Positions 24,984 through 34,690 of a stretch of DNA of 64,000 bases are shown one piece after another. Each line of letters starts with the position of its first letter. The stretch's first letter is position 1. The translations under genes and the position numbers were made by a program. Source of the stretch: Ruegeria atlantica (GTDB taxonomy: Bacteria > Pseudomonadota > Alphaproteobacteria > Rhodobacterales > Rhodobacteraceae); NCBI RefSeq assembly GCF_013032005.1, contig NZ_WQBE01000006.1:124001-188000 (forward strand), written 5' to 3'. Below the pieces are notes generated by a model. It saw nothing but the letters and a program-made list of their open reading frames with translations. It made no database searches and was not told where the DNA came from.

Positions 24984-26177
24984 ATGAACATTCACGAATA
25001 TCAGGCCAAAGCTCTTCTTCGCAGCTATGGCGCTCCGGTCTCCGAGGGACGCGCGGTTCTGCGCGCCGAGGAAGCCAAAACCGCAGCCGGTGAACTGGAC
25101 GGCCCGCTTTGGGTTGTCAAAGCGCAAATCCACGCAGGTGGACGCGGCAAAGGTAGCTTCAAAGAGGCCGATGCCGGTGAAAAAGGCGGCGTGCGTCTGA
25201 CCAAATCGGTGGAAGAAGCCGCCGAAGAAGCCAAGAAGATGCTGGGCCGCACGCTGGTTACGCATCAGACCGGCCCGGCGGGCAAACAGGTTAACCGCAT
25301 TTATATCGAAGCCGGTTCCGGCATCGAGCGTGAACTGTACCTGGCCCTGCTGGTGGATCGCCAGACCAGCCGCATTTCCTTCGTCTGTTCGACCGAAGGC
25401 GGCATGGACATCGAAGAAGTGGCCGCAGCCACGCCCGAGAAAATCCTGTCCTTCTCGGTTGACCCTGCAACCGGCTATCAGCCCTATCACGGCCGCCGGA
25501 TCGCGTTCTCGCTGGGTCTGGAAGGCGCTCAGGTCAAGCAATGCGTCAAGCTGATGGGCCAGCTCTATAACGCCTTCGTCGAGAAGGATATGGAGATGCT
25601 GGAAATCAACCCGCTGATCGTGTCCGACAGCGGCGACCTCAAGGTGCTGGACGCCAAGGTCGGATTTGACGGCAACGCGGTCTACCGCCACCCCGACATC
25701 GCCGAACTGCGCGACACGACCGAGGAAGACCCCAAGGAATTGGAAGCCTCGAAATACGACCTGAACTACATCGCGCTGGATGGTGAGATCGGCTGCATGG
25801 TCAACGGTGCCGGTCTGGCGATGGCGACGATGGACATCATCAAGCTGTATGGCGCTGAGCCTGCCAACTTCCTCGACGTGGGTGGCGGTGCGACCAAAGA
25901 GAAAGTGACCGAGGCGTTCAAGATCATCACCTCGGACCCGCAGGTCAAAGGCATTCTGGTCAACATCTTCGGCGGCATCATGCGCTGTGATGTGATTGCC
26001 GAGGGCGTTGTCGCCGCGGTGAAAGAGGTCGGCCTGCAGGTTCCGCTGGTCGTGCGTCTGGAAGGCACGAATGTCGAGAAAGGCAAAGAGATCATCAACA
26101 CCTCAGGCCTGGACGTGATCGCGGCGGACAACCTGAAAGACGGTGCCGAGAAGATCGTGAAGGCGGTTAAGGGGTAA
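24984..26177 (+). CDS. sucC: Succinate-CoA ligase, beta subunit
   Basis: With SucD it converts succinyl-CoA to succinate with substrate-level NTP formation. The 397-residue ATP-grasp protein begins [19 protein letters not shown]. It has [14 protein letters not shown] near 44-57 for nucleotide binding, EINPLIVSD near 206-214 for Mg, and [10 protein letters not shown] near 323-332 at the subunit interface. The GTG six bases upstream is in frame but the ATG gives the normal family start. Its partner sucD is 784 bases away because a methyltransferase gene lies between. Confidence 0.96.
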   Translation: MNIHEYQAKALLRSYGAPVSEGRAVLRAEEAKTAAGELDGPLWVVKAQIHAGGRGKGSFKEADAGEKGGVRLTKSVEEAAEEAKKMLGRTLVTHQTGPAGKQVNRIYIEAGSGIERELYLALLVDRQTSRISFVCSTEGGMDIEEVAAATPEKILSFSVDPATGYQPYHGRRIAFSLGLEGAQVKQCVKLMGQLYNAFVEKDMEMLEINPLIVSDSGDLKVLDAKVGFDGNAVYRHPDIAELRDTTEEDPKELEASKYDLNYIALDGEIGCMVNGAGLAMATMDIIKLYGAEPANFLDVGGGATKEKVTEAFKIITSDPQVKGILVNIFGGIMRCDVIAEGVVAAVKEVGLQVPLVVRLEGTNVEKGKEIINTSGLDVIAADNLKDGAEKIVKAVKG

Positions 26178-26219
26178 TCGCCACAACTCATCGAACCTTA
26201 AACCAAACGGAGAACCGCT

Positions 26220-26927
26220 ATGCGCAGTGGTTTGAGAGACACTTTTGAAACGCTGAGCTGGTCCGGACGCCGCAACGGACCGCGCTCGGGGCATGGGTCG
26301 ACCCTTGCGGCGACCCGACCGCTGCGTGATGCGCTTCCGCGTATTTTTGACGAGTACAATGTCAAAACGTTTCTTGACGCGCCATGTGGTGATTGGACCT
26401 GGATGCAACATGTTGACCTGACCGGCATTCAATATGTCGGCGGGGACATTTCGCTGGAGGTTCTGGAAGAGGTCAAACAGCAGCATGCTGCTCCGGGACG
26501 CGAGTTCATGCACCTCGACATCACATCAGACACTCTGCCAAAGGCGGACATGATGATGTGCCGCGACTGTCTTTTTCATCTAAAATGGTGGTTGCGGTGG
26601 GCCTTTTTTGAAAACTTCGTCGCCAGCGGAATCCCGTATTTGCTGACGACGCGGCATTACATACCCCAAAACCCCAGACTGCCAAGAAACGGAGGTTTCA
26701 AACGGTTCAACCCGTGCGTTGCACCCTTTAACTTTTCAGAACCGATCGAGACCGTCAGTGAAACGGGCGAAATCAACCTGGACCCCGAGTTTATGCTGAC
26801 GCGAGAAGGTCAGAAACAACGGTCTTTGGGGATTTGGTCCCGAGACCAGGTCATCGACGCCGTGGCACGACGCGGTTCTGATCCCGACCAAAACGAGACT
26901 CGCAGCGCTGGTGATCAAAACATCTAG
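26220..26927 (+). CDS. Class I SAM-dependent methyltransferase between sucC and sucD
   Basis: The 235-residue protein has the SAM-binding motif I FLDAPCGDWTWMQ near 44-56 and an acidic motif II region (GGDISLEVLEE). MMCRDCLFHLKWWLRW near 111-126 replaces the usual DPPY-like motif. Substrate is unknown. It has its own ribosome-binding site (GGAGAA) 42 bases after sucC and lies on the same strand as the suc genes. The final residues after VIDAVARRG look unlike a protein end. A different frame there reads [14 protein letters not shown], so a C-terminal frameshift is possible. Confidence 0.75.
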   Translation: MRSGLRDTFETLSWSGRRNGPRSGHGSTLAATRPLRDALPRIFDEYNVKTFLDAPCGDWTWMQHVDLTGIQYVGGDISLEVLEEVKQQHAAPGREFMHLDITSDTLPKADMMMCRDCLFHLKWWLRWAFFENFVASGIPYLLTTRHYIPQNPRLPRNGGFKRFNPCVAPFNFSEPIETVSETGEINLDPEFMLTREGQKQRSLGIWSRDQVIDAVARRGSDPDQNETRSAGDQNI

Positions 26928-26960
26928 CGCGCTAACATTAATCACTATGGAGGCCACGAA

Positions 26961-27842
26961 ATGGCAGTCCTCATCGATGAAAATACCAAAGTGATCTGTC
27001 AGGGCTTTACCGGCTCGCAGGGCACATTTCACAGCGAACAGGCCATCGCCTATGGCACCAAGATGGTCGGCGGCGTGACCCCCGGCAAAGGCGGGATGAC
27101 CCATCTTGACCTGCCCGTTTTCAACTCGGTCCACGAGGCCAAGCATGTGACCGAAGCCAATGCCAGCGTGATCTATGTACCGCCGCCCTTCGCGGCGGAC
27201 TCGATCCTCGAAGCGATTGATGCCGAAATGGAAGTGATCGTCTGCATCACCGAAGGCATCCCGGTTCTGGACATGATGAAGGTGAAGCGCGCGCTGGAAG
27301 GCTCAAGCTCGCGCCTGATCGGCCCGAACTGCCCCGGTGTGATTACGCCGGATGCCTGCAAGATCGGCATCATGCCCGGTCACATCCACAAGCGCGGTTC
27401 GGTCGGCGTTGTGTCCCGTTCGGGCACCCTGACCTATGAGGCCGTCAAGCAGACCACCGATGTAGGTCTGGGCCAGTCCACCTGCGTGGGCATCGGCGGC
27501 GACCCGATCAAAGGCACCGAGCATATCGACGTGCTGGAATGGTTCCTGGCCGATGACGAAACCGAGTCGATCATTATGATCGGTGAGATCGGTGGCTCAG
27601 CCGAGGAAGAAGCCGCGCAGTTCCTGGCGGATGAGGCCAAGAAGGGCCGCAAAAAGCCAACCGCAGGTTTCATCGCAGGCCGTACGGCCCCTCCGGGCCG
27701 CCGCATGGGCCACGCGGGCGCAATCGTCGCCGGCGGCAAAGGTGGAGCTGAGGACAAGATCGAAGCCATGCGCTCGGCCGGTATCGTCGTGGCCGAAAGC
27801 CCGGCGCAACTGGGTGAGGCAGTGCTGGAAGCGATTGGGTAA
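26961..27842 (+). CDS. sucD: Succinate-CoA ligase, alpha subunit
   Basis: The 293-residue subunit binds CoA through its Rossmann-like N-terminal domain ([14 protein letters not shown] near 15-28). It carries the catalytic phosphohistidine near residue 251 in [21 protein letters not shown] near 153-162 and [10 protein letters not shown] near 122-131 are typical. GGAGG lies nine bases before the ATG. It pairs with sucC and is followed closely by a secreted protein gene. Confidence 0.96.
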   Translation: MAVLIDENTKVICQGFTGSQGTFHSEQAIAYGTKMVGGVTPGKGGMTHLDLPVFNSVHEAKHVTEANASVIYVPPPFAADSILEAIDAEMEVIVCITEGIPVLDMMKVKRALEGSSSRLIGPNCPGVITPDACKIGIMPGHIHKRGSVGVVSRSGTLTYEAVKQTTDVGLGQSTCVGIGGDPIKGTEHIDVLEWFLADDETESIIMIGEIGGSAEEEAAQFLADEAKKGRKKPTAGFIAGRTAPPGRRMGHAGAIVAGGKGGAEDKIEAMRSAGIVVAESPAQLGEAVLEAIG

Positions 27843-27845
27843 ACT

Positions 27846-28532
27846 GTGAACTGGGGTACAAGAACCCTTATTGGCCTTGTGGCTGCCGTCTCGGCAGCCA
27901 CAACTGCCCCAGCTGTCGCCGACAGCTCAAAATTCGCTTCGGAAACCGTGGCGGCTTGTCAATCCGCCATTGATCTGGTGACGGTAACGGATAACCTGAT
28001 CAAGATTGGTTGGACTCACGCTGTTCCAGCAGAACTTGATGACCGCGCAATAAAGTCTTTTGCCGCATCGTTACTTTCAGAACAGTTTGGTTATGGGGAC
28101 GTTGCTGATCCGCGCATAGTAAGAACATGGGAACTTGCGCTAAAAAATGCCGCCGGTACACGCAATCTAGTAACTTTCGAAGGCACAGAACAAAAAGACC
28201 GTTGGTTTGTAAAATTGCAAACTGGGAGTGTTTTACGCATCAGCACTGATGAGTATAACACCTACAGTCAATTACGTTGCCTGATTGCACTCAAGGATGA
28301 AGACTCGCCAGTGACATTTGAGCGTTTGCTTGGGGGTTCAGGACGCGACCCTGCGACTTTGCCTCCGGTGTACCGTCTCAGATCTCAATCTTATGAAAGC
28401 AATGGCCTAAAACGGGTTCTGAACAGTGCAGTACTGAACACCGAGCGCATTTCAACCGTTTCGGACATTGGGATAGATGTGTCCTCCATTTTCTCAACCT
28501 ATGTCACGAAACAGGCAGAGAACTCAAAATGA
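27846..28532 (+). CDS. Secreted hypothetical protein after sucD
   Basis: The 228-residue frame starts with GTG four bases after the sucD stop, without a clear ribosome-binding site, so translation probably depends on sucD. A signal peptide (about residues 1-25, ending APAVA-DS) precedes a soluble domain with two cysteines (ACQSAI, QLRCLIA). No family is recognised. The sequence is less G+C-rich than sucD and uses more A/T-ending codons, as read by eye. The downstream DUF805 gene overlaps its stop by four bases. Confidence 0.7.
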   Translation: MNWGTRTLIGLVAAVSAATTAPAVADSSKFASETVAACQSAIDLVTVTDNLIKIGWTHAVPAELDDRAIKSFAASLLSEQFGYGDVADPRIVRTWELALKNAAGTRNLVTFEGTEQKDRWFVKLQTGSVLRISTDEYNTYSQLRCLIALKDEDSPVTFERLLGGSGRDPATLPPVYRLRSQSYESNGLKRVLNSAVLNTERISTVSDIGIDVSSIFSTYVTKQAENSK

Positions 28533-29071
28533 CCTTCTCCGACGCCATCCGCACCTGTTTCTCGAAATTCTTCACCTTCTCGGGTCGTGCCTCGCGGTCT
28601 GAATATTGGTTCTTTTTCCTGTTCATCGTGATCTGGAGTATCATCGCCGGGATCATTGATGCACAGTTCTTCACTCAGGTTGCTGTGACTGAAACTGAAA
28701 CATCCAAATCTGTCACCGCCACGTCTTCGGCACCGGTGCAAAGCATCGTTAGCCTGATCGTTTTCTTCCCGCATCTGGCGGTCGCTTGGCGGCGGATGCA
28801 TGATACAGGGCGCAGCGGGCTATACGCATTGCTGCCGATCCTGCTGATCCTCGGGGCCTTTGCGGTTCTGATCTTTGGTATCGGTCTTGCGTCGCATTTT
28901 CAGCACGGCGGCAGTCTGGACATCCTGTTCACCCGCGCCACGCTGCTGATCGTAGTTCCGACGTTGATCGTTCTGTTTGTGTCTCCTCTTCTGGTGTTGT
29001 GGTGGCTAACCCGCCCAAGTCAGCCAGGTGTCAATAAATACGGCCCCAATCCAATTGAGGTGCCCCAGTGA
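28529..29071 (+). CDS. DUF805 family membrane protein
   Basis: The 180-residue protein has four membrane spans and the DUF805 signatures SKFFTFSGRASRSEYWFFFL near residues 10-29 and AVAWRRMHDTGRSGLYAL near 86-103. The C-terminal end PSQPGVNKYGPNP is standard for the family. Function is not established. It overlaps the secreted protein's stop (ATGA) and is co-oriented with the suc genes. Confidence 0.9.
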   Translation: MTFSDAIRTCFSKFFTFSGRASRSEYWFFFLFIVIWSIIAGIIDAQFFTQVAVTETETSKSVTATSSAPVQSIVSLIVFFPHLAVAWRRMHDTGRSGLYALLPILLILGAFAVLIFGIGLASHFQHGGSLDILFTRATLLIVVPTLIVLFVSPLLVLWWLTRPSQPGVNKYGPNPIEVPQ

Positions 29072-29128
29072 ACGGACTTGGTATGCAAAAAAGGTCGCGG
29101 CCATCGTCTTCCGGAAAGGACCGTTGAA

Positions 29129-29833
29129 ATGGTTCTGGTGTGCCACAAGCATAAATTCATCTACCTCAAGACTACTAAGACGGCTGGCACGTCGACGGAA
29201 AAGGTCCTTCAGCCGCTTTGCGAAAAGCCGGGTCTGGGGGAACTGGAAAACGGCAAGGTCAGGATCTCTAAATACGGGATCGTCGGGGCACGGGGGCCTG
29301 GGCGGCTTGAACCGCATCCGGATTGGCAGTTCTGGCGCAAGCACAAATACCCATGGCGCAACCACATGCCAGCCTGGGAAGTCAAAGAGAACCTTGGGGC
29401 CGAAACATTCGACGAGTACACCAAAATCGCAAATGTCCGCGATCCCTTTGACCGGGCGGTGTCTCAGTTTCACTTCATGAAATACCAGCAGAACCTGCCC
29501 TCGGAAGATCCGAAAACGGAATTTGAGCAATTCAAATCGTTCATCTTGTCGGGAACCTGGTCCATCGATTGGAAGATTGTCTCGATCGACAACATTTTGA
29601 TCGTGGATCGCTTTATTCGAAAGGAACATCTGGTTGCCGACCTGAACGGTATTTTCGCTGATTTTGGCCTGCCGGAAAACAGTTTTAACCTGGGGCATGA
29701 CAAATCGATGAAGGAACGACGAAAAGGAATACCTGTGCCAGAGTATTATGACACCGAAACGATCGATACTGTCCGACGAAACATGGCCTGGGTGTTTGAC
29801 AAGCTGGGCTACCCCGACAGCCCGCAGCACTGA
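29129..29833 (+). CDS. Sulfotransferase-like protein between DUF805 and sucA
   Basis: The 234-residue protein has the 5'-phosphosulfate loop TTKTAGTSTEK near 13-23 (P-loop-like, as in sulfotransferases) and NVRDPFDRAVSQFHFMK near 101-117, matching the 3'-phosphate-binding arginine/serine region. It should use PAPS to sulfate a glycan or other alcohol, but the acceptor is unknown. GGAAAGGA lies 10 bases before the chosen ATG; a 17-codon longer frame lacks it. It sits 39 bases ahead of sucA on the same strand. Confidence 0.78.
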   Translation: MVLVCHKHKFIYLKTTKTAGTSTEKVLQPLCEKPGLGELENGKVRISKYGIVGARGPGRLEPHPDWQFWRKHKYPWRNHMPAWEVKENLGAETFDEYTKIANVRDPFDRAVSQFHFMKYQQNLPSEDPKTEFEQFKSFILSGTWSIDWKIVSIDNILIVDRFIRKEHLVADLNGIFADFGLPENSFNLGHDKSMKERRKGIPVPEYYDTETIDTVRRNMAWVFDKLGYPDSPQH

Positions 29834-29872
29834 GACCAAAACCGAAACCGCCAGCCCATTCGAGGTTCGCAC

Positions 29873-32830
29873 ATGACCGAACATACGCCCAATTCCGCAT
29901 TTCACGCCTCTAGCTTTATGCAGGGGCACAATGCCGAGTATCTGGAACAGCTTTATGCCCAGTACACCAAGAATCCCGGCGCGGTGGATGCCGCCTGGGC
30001 CGAGTTCTTCAAGGCCATGGGTGACGCTACGCCGGACGTGCAGCGTGAGGCCGAGGGGCCATCCTGGGCGCGCACCGACTGGCCGCCGATGCCAGCCGAT
30101 GACCTAACCGGCGCGCTAACCGGCGAATGGGCCGAGATCGACGCCAAGGCAGCGGGCCAAAAGATCAAGGAAAAGGCTGCGGACAAGGGCGTTGCCGTCA
30201 GCGACGATCAAATCAAGCGCGCGGTGCTGGACAGCCTGCGGGCGCTGATGCTGATCCGGGCCTACCGTATCCGGGGCCATCTGGCCGCCAATCTGGACCC
30301 GCTGGGCATGCGCACGGCCAGTACACACCCCGAGCTGGACCCCAAAACCTATGGCTTCACCGAGGCCGACATGGACCGTCCGATCTTTATCGACAACGTG
30401 CTTGGCCTGCAGATGGCAAGCATGCGCCAGATCGTTGAGATCGTGAAACGCACCTATTGCGGCACTTTTGCGCTGCAATACATGCATATCTCTGATCCCG
30501 AACAGGCCGCGTGGCTGAAGGAACGGATCGAAGGCTATGGCAAAGAAATCGCCTTCACCAAGGAGGGCCGCAAGGCGATCCTGAACAAGATGGTCGAGGC
30601 CGAAGGTTTCGAGAAATTCCTGCACGTCAAATACATGGGCACCAAGCGCTTTGGTCTGGACGGCGGCGAGGCCCTGATCCCGGCGATGGAGCAGATCATC
30701 AAACGCGGTGGCGCCCTGGGCGTTCGGGACATCGTGATCGGCATGCCGCACCGGGGCCGTCTGAACATTCTGGCCAACGTGATGCGCAAGCCCTATCGCG
30801 CGATCTTCAACGAATTCCAGGGGGGCAGCTTCAAGCCCGAAGACGTGGATGGTTCGGGCGACGTGAAATACCATCTCGGCGCCTCCAGCGACCGTGAGTT
30901 TGATGGCAACTCGGTCCACCTGTCACTGACCGCGAACCCCTCGCACCTTGAGGCGGTGAACCCGGTGGTGCTGGGCAAGGTCCGCGCCAAGCAAGACCAG
31001 TTGAAAGACGATGACCGCACGACTGTGATGGGCATCCTGCTGCACGGCGACGCGGCGTTCGCCGGTCAGGGTGTTGTGGCCGAAGGCTTTGGCCTGTCGG
31101 GTCTGCGCGGGCACAAGACCGGCGGCACCATGCACATCGTGGTCAATAACCAAATCGGTTTCACCACCGCTCCGCACTTCTCACGCTCCAGCCCATATCC
31201 CACGGATATCGCGCTGATGGTCGAAGCACCAATCTTCCACGTGAACGGTGACGACCCAGAGGCCGTCGTGCACGCCGCCAAGGTCGCAACCGAGTTCCGC
31301 CAGAAGTTCCACAAAGACGTCGTGATCGACATCTTCTGCTATCGCCGGTTTGGTCACAATGAGGGCGACGAGCCCATGTTCACCAATCCGATCATGTATA
31401 AGAAGATCAAAACCCATAAGACCACGCTGTCGCTGTACACCGAGCGCTTGGTCAAGGACGGCCTGATCCCCGAGGGTGAGATCGAGGATATGAAAGCCGC
31501 CTTTCAGGCCCATCTGAACGATGAGTTCGACGCGGGCAAAGACTATAAACCGAACAAGGCTGACTGGCTGGACGGGCGCTGGTCACATCTGGACAAGAAC
31601 AAAGAGGAGTACGTGCGCGGGGAAACCGCGATTACCCCGGACACTCTGACCGAGATCGGCAAGGCCCTGACGCATGCACCCGCCGACGTTGCCCTGCACA
31701 AGACCGTCGGGCGGTTGCTGGATCACAAGAAGAACATGTTCGACAGCGGCAAGGGCTTTGACTGGGCCACGGGCGAGGCGCTGGCCTTTGGCTCGTTGCT
31801 GACCGAAGGGTTCCCGGTGCGCCTGTCCGGTCAGGACGCGACACGCGGCACCTTTAGTCAACGTCACTCGGGCTTTGTGCATCAGGAAAGCGAAGAGCGG
31901 TACTACCCGCTGAACAACATCCGTGCAGGCCAGTCGAAATACGAAGTGATCGACTCGATGCTCAGCGAATACGCTGTACTGGGTTTCGAATACGGGTTTT
32001 CATTGGCCGAACCGAACGCACTGACCCTGTGGGAAGCGCAGTTCGGAGACTTTGCCAACGGTGCGCAGATCATGTTCGATCAGTTCATCAGCTCGGGCGA
32101 AAGCAAATGGCTGCGCATGTCCGGTCTGGTCTGCCTGCTGCCGCACGGGTTTGAAGGGCAAGGGCCCGAACACTCATCCGCACGGCTTGAGCGGTTCCTG
32201 CAGATGTGCGGCCAGGATAACTGGATCGTGGCGAATTGTACGACGCCTGCGAACTACTTCCACATCCTGCGCCGTCAGCTGCACCGCACCTTCCGCAAAC
32301 CGCTGATCCTGGTGACGCCGAAATCGCTGCTGCGCCACAAGCTGGCGGTCAGCACTGCCGACGAATTCACCACAGGCTCAAGCTTCCATCGGGTGCTGTG
32401 GGATGATGCACAACACGGCAATTCGGACACCAAGCTGGTCAAGGATGACAAGATCAAGCGGGTCGTGATGTGTTCGGGTAAGGTCTACTATGACCTGCTG
32501 GAAGAACGCGACGCCCGCGGGATCGACGACGTCTATCTGATGCGGATCGAGCAGTTCTACCCCTTCCCCGCCCACTCGCTGATCAATGAGCTTGAGCGTT
32601 TCAAAGGGGCCGAGATGGTTTGGTGTCAGGAAGAACCCAAGAACCAGGGCGCCTGGACCTTTATCGAACCCAATATCGAATGGGTGCTGACCCGCATCGG
32701 CGCCAAACATACAAGGCCGATTTATGTCGGCCGCGCAACCTCGGCTTCGCCCGCGACGGGTCTGGCCAGCCAACACAAAGCTCAACAAGAGGCGCTTGTG
32801 AACGAAGCGCTGAGCCTCGAAGGAAAGTAA
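29873..32830 (+). CDS. sucA: 2-oxoglutarate dehydrogenase E1 component
   Basis: This thiamine diphosphate enzyme decarboxylates 2-oxoglutarate and succinylates the lipoyl group of SucB. The 985 residues show the E1 N-terminal segment (NAEYLEQLYAQYTKNPGAVD near 20-39), GMPHRGRLNILANV near 290-303, the ThDP region with GDAAFAGQGVV near 391-401 and NNQIGFTT near 424, and FCYRRFGHNEGDEP near 492-505. The C-terminal transketolase-like domain contains RGTFSQRHSGF. It begins the sucAB-lpd part of the cluster. Confidence 0.97.
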   Translation: MTEHTPNSAFHASSFMQGHNAEYLEQLYAQYTKNPGAVDAAWAEFFKAMGDATPDVQREAEGPSWARTDWPPMPADDLTGALTGEWAEIDAKAAGQKIKEKAADKGVAVSDDQIKRAVLDSLRALMLIRAYRIRGHLAANLDPLGMRTASTHPELDPKTYGFTEADMDRPIFIDNVLGLQMASMRQIVEIVKRTYCGTFALQYMHISDPEQAAWLKERIEGYGKEIAFTKEGRKAILNKMVEAEGFEKFLHVKYMGTKRFGLDGGEALIPAMEQIIKRGGALGVRDIVIGMPHRGRLNILANVMRKPYRAIFNEFQGGSFKPEDVDGSGDVKYHLGASSDREFDGNSVHLSLTANPSHLEAVNPVVLGKVRAKQDQLKDDDRTTVMGILLHGDAAFAGQGVVAEGFGLSGLRGHKTGGTMHIVVNNQIGFTTAPHFSRSSPYPTDIALMVEAPIFHVNGDDPEAVVHAAKVATEFRQKFHKDVVIDIFCYRRFGHNEGDEPMFTNPIMYKKIKTHKTTLSLYTERLVKDGLIPEGEIEDMKAAFQAHLNDEFDAGKDYKPNKADWLDGRWSHLDKNKEEYVRGETAITPDTLTEIGKALTHAPADVALHKTVGRLLDHKKNMFDSGKGFDWATGEALAFGSLLTEGFPVRLSGQDATRGTFSQRHSGFVHQESEERYYPLNNIRAGQSKYEVIDSMLSEYAVLGFEYGFSLAEPNALTLWEAQFGDFANGAQIMFDQFISSGESKWLRMSGLVCLLPHGFEGQGPEHSSARLERFLQMCGQDNWIVANCTTPANYFHILRRQLHRTFRKPLILVTPKSLLRHKLAVSTADEFTTGSSFHRVLWDDAQHGNSDTKLVKDDKIKRVVMCSGKVYYDLLEERDARGIDDVYLMRIEQFYPFPAHSLINELERFKGAEMVWCQEEPKNQGAWTFIEPNIEWVLTRIGAKHTRPIYVGRATSASPATGLASQHKAQQEALVNEALSLEGK

Positions 32831-32833
32831 ACG

Positions 32834-34345
32834 ATGACCATTGAAGTTCGTGTACCTACGCTAGGCGAATCCGTCACCGAAGCTACGGTTGCCACCTGGT
32901 TCAAGAAACCTGGTGACGCTGTAGCCGTGGATGAGATGCTCTGTGAGCTTGAAACCGACAAGGTAACGGTCGAGGTTCCGGCCCCCGCTGCCGGCGTGAT
33001 GGGCGAAATCGTCGCTGCCGAAGGTGAAACCGTAGGCGTTGACGCATTGCTGGCCACCATCACCGCAGGCGAAGGTGCTGCGCCGGCACCCGCCGCTGCC
33101 CCAGCCCCTGCTGCCGCGCCTGCAGCGGCCGCTGGTGGTGGCAGCGTCGATGTGATGGTGCCCACTTTGGGTGAATCCGTGACCGAGGCTACCGTTTCGA
33201 CCTGGTTCAAACAGGTTGGCGATGCCGTGGCGCAAGACGAAATGCTGTGCGAATTGGAAACCGATAAGGTCTCGGTTGAGGTTCCGGCACCGGCTGCTGG
33301 TGTTCTGGCGGAAATCGTAGCGCCCGAAGGCACCACCGTGGACGCCTCGGCCAAGCTGGCCGTGATTTCGGGTTCGGGTGCTGGAGCCGCCCCGGCCGCA
33401 GCCCCAGCCGCCGCAGCAGCGCCTGCAGCAGCCACCGCTGGTAAAGACGTGGCCAATGCACCCTCGGCTGAGAAAGCGATGGCCGAGGCTGGCCTGTCCG
33501 CCGATCAGGTTACAGGTACTGGCCGCGATGGCCGCATCATGAAAGAGGACGTGGCCCGCGCCGCATCGGCCCCCGCAGCCGCGGCTGCGGCCCCTGCCCC
33601 AGCGCCTGCACCTGCACCGCGCGCACCGGTCGCAGCAGGTGATGCCGCGCGCGAGGAACGGGTCAAGATGACCCGCCTGCGCCAGACCATCGCCAAGCGT
33701 CTGAAAGACAGTCAGAACACCGCCGCCATGCTGACCACTTATAACGAGGTGGACATGACCGAGGTGATGGCCCTGCGTAACCAGTACAAAGACCAGTTCG
33801 AAAAGAAGCACGGCGTGCGTCTGGGCTTTATGTCTTTCTTCACCAAGGCCTGCTGCCACGCGCTGAAAGAAGTGCCTGAAGTGAATGCGGAAATCGACGG
33901 CACCGACATCGTTTACAAGAACTTTGTCCATATGGGCGTTGCCGCCGGAACACCGACCGGTCTTGTGGTTCCGGTTATCCGCGACGCGGATTCGATGTCC
34001 TTTGCCCAGATCGAAAAAGCCATCGCCGAAAAAGGCAAGCGCGCCCGTGATGGCAAGCTGTCAATGGAGGAGATGCAGGGCGGCACCTTCACCATCTCGA
34101 ATGGCGGTGTCTATGGTTCGCTGATGTCCTCGCCAATCCTGAACCCGCCGCAATCGGGTATCCTGGGCATGCACAAGATTCAGGACCGTCCGATGGCGAT
34201 CAACGGTCAGGTTGTGATCCGTCCGATGATGTACCTTGCTCTGTCCTATGACCACCGGATCGTTGACGGCAAAGGCGCCGTGACCTTCCTTGTTCGTGTA
34301 AAAGAGGCGCTGGAAGATCCGCGCCGCCTGCTGATGGATCTGTAA
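32834..34345 (+). CDS. sucB: 2-oxoglutarate dehydrogenase E2 (dihydrolipoyl succinyltransferase), two lipoyl domains
   Basis: The 503-residue core subunit has two N-terminal lipoyl domains, with Lys43 and Lys145 in the ETDKV motif, instead of the single one in E. coli. Alanine/proline-rich linkers join these to a peripheral subunit-binding domain near 204-243 ([15 protein letters not shown] ... GRIMKEDV). The C-terminal catalytic domain contains [13 protein letters not shown] near 471-483 with the catalytic His. It starts four bases after sucA. The two lipoyl regions are near-repeats at the DNA level. Confidence 0.96.
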   Translation: MTIEVRVPTLGESVTEATVATWFKKPGDAVAVDEMLCELETDKVTVEVPAPAAGVMGEIVAAEGETVGVDALLATITAGEGAAPAPAAAPAPAAAPAAAAGGGSVDVMVPTLGESVTEATVSTWFKQVGDAVAQDEMLCELETDKVSVEVPAPAAGVLAEIVAPEGTTVDASAKLAVISGSGAGAAPAAAPAAAAAPAAATAGKDVANAPSAEKAMAEAGLSADQVTGTGRDGRIMKEDVARAASAPAAAAAAPAPAPAPAPRAPVAAGDAAREERVKMTRLRQTIAKRLKDSQNTAAMLTTYNEVDMTEVMALRNQYKDQFEKKHGVRLGFMSFFTKACCHALKEVPEVNAEIDGTDIVYKNFVHMGVAAGTPTGLVVPVIRDADSMSFAQIEKAIAEKGKRARDGKLSMEEMQGGTFTISNGGVYGSLMSSPILNPPQSGILGMHKIQDRPMAINGQVVIRPMMYLALSYDHRIVDGKGAVTFLVRVKEALEDPRRLLMDL

Positions 34346-34347
34346 TT

Positions 34348-34617
34348 ATGGCAACGCATGTATTGTGGCAGGCCGATGTGGCCGATTTCGATGCCTGGCT
34401 GAAAGTGTTTCGTGAGGATACGCCAATGCGCAAGGCTGCGGGTATCCGCGACTTGCACGTCTGGCGTGACCCGGATCAGGCCGACCATGCCATTGCCATG
34501 TTCGAGGTTACGAACCTGGACAAGGCCCGCGCCTTTTTCGGATCTGAGGAATTGGCGATGCACCATGAACGGGGCGGCATCGCCCATATCACGATCAAGC
34601 TGCTGGAACCGGTTTGA
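34348..34617 (+). CDS. Small hypothetical protein between sucB and lpdA
   Basis: The 89-residue protein starts two bases after sucB. The pattern VADFDAWLKVFREDTPMRKA followed by LHVWRDPDQADHAIAMFEV looks like a dimeric alpha/beta-barrel (ABM-like) fold, as in small monooxygenase-like or YciI-like proteins. I cannot assign a reaction. Its placement inside the OGDH operon is notable, and a strong hairpin separates it from lpdA. Confidence 0.72.
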   Translation: MATHVLWQADVADFDAWLKVFREDTPMRKAAGIRDLHVWRDPDQADHAIAMFEVTNLDKARAFFGSEELAMHHERGGIAHITIKLLEPV

Positions 34618-34627
34618 AGTAAGCACA

Positions 34628-34654
34628 GCATGATCCAACCACTTTGGATCATGC
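34628..34654 (+). promoter_or_regulatory. Intra-operon hairpin before lpdA
   Basis: GCATGATCCAA at 34628-34638 pairs perfectly with TTGGATCATGC at 34644-34654, loop CCACT. It starts 11 bases after the small ORF stop and ends 37 bases before the lpdA ATG. No T-run follows. It may be an mRNA processing or stability element, or a weak attenuator. Confidence 0.6.
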
Positions 34655-34690
34655 GGCCACCGGCCAATCCGGTCGACTTAGGAGAGTAAA

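Noticed and set aside
29006..29929. Open frame opposite the sulfotransferase gene
   Set aside because: It runs antisense through the sulfotransferase and both flanks, with no domain signature. The plus-strand gene has a ribosome-binding site and sulfotransferase motifs.
32782..33931. Ala/Gly-rich frames opposite sucB
   Set aside because: They arise from the Ala/Pro-rich linkers and repeated lipoyl domains of sucB. No start signals or domains are visible.
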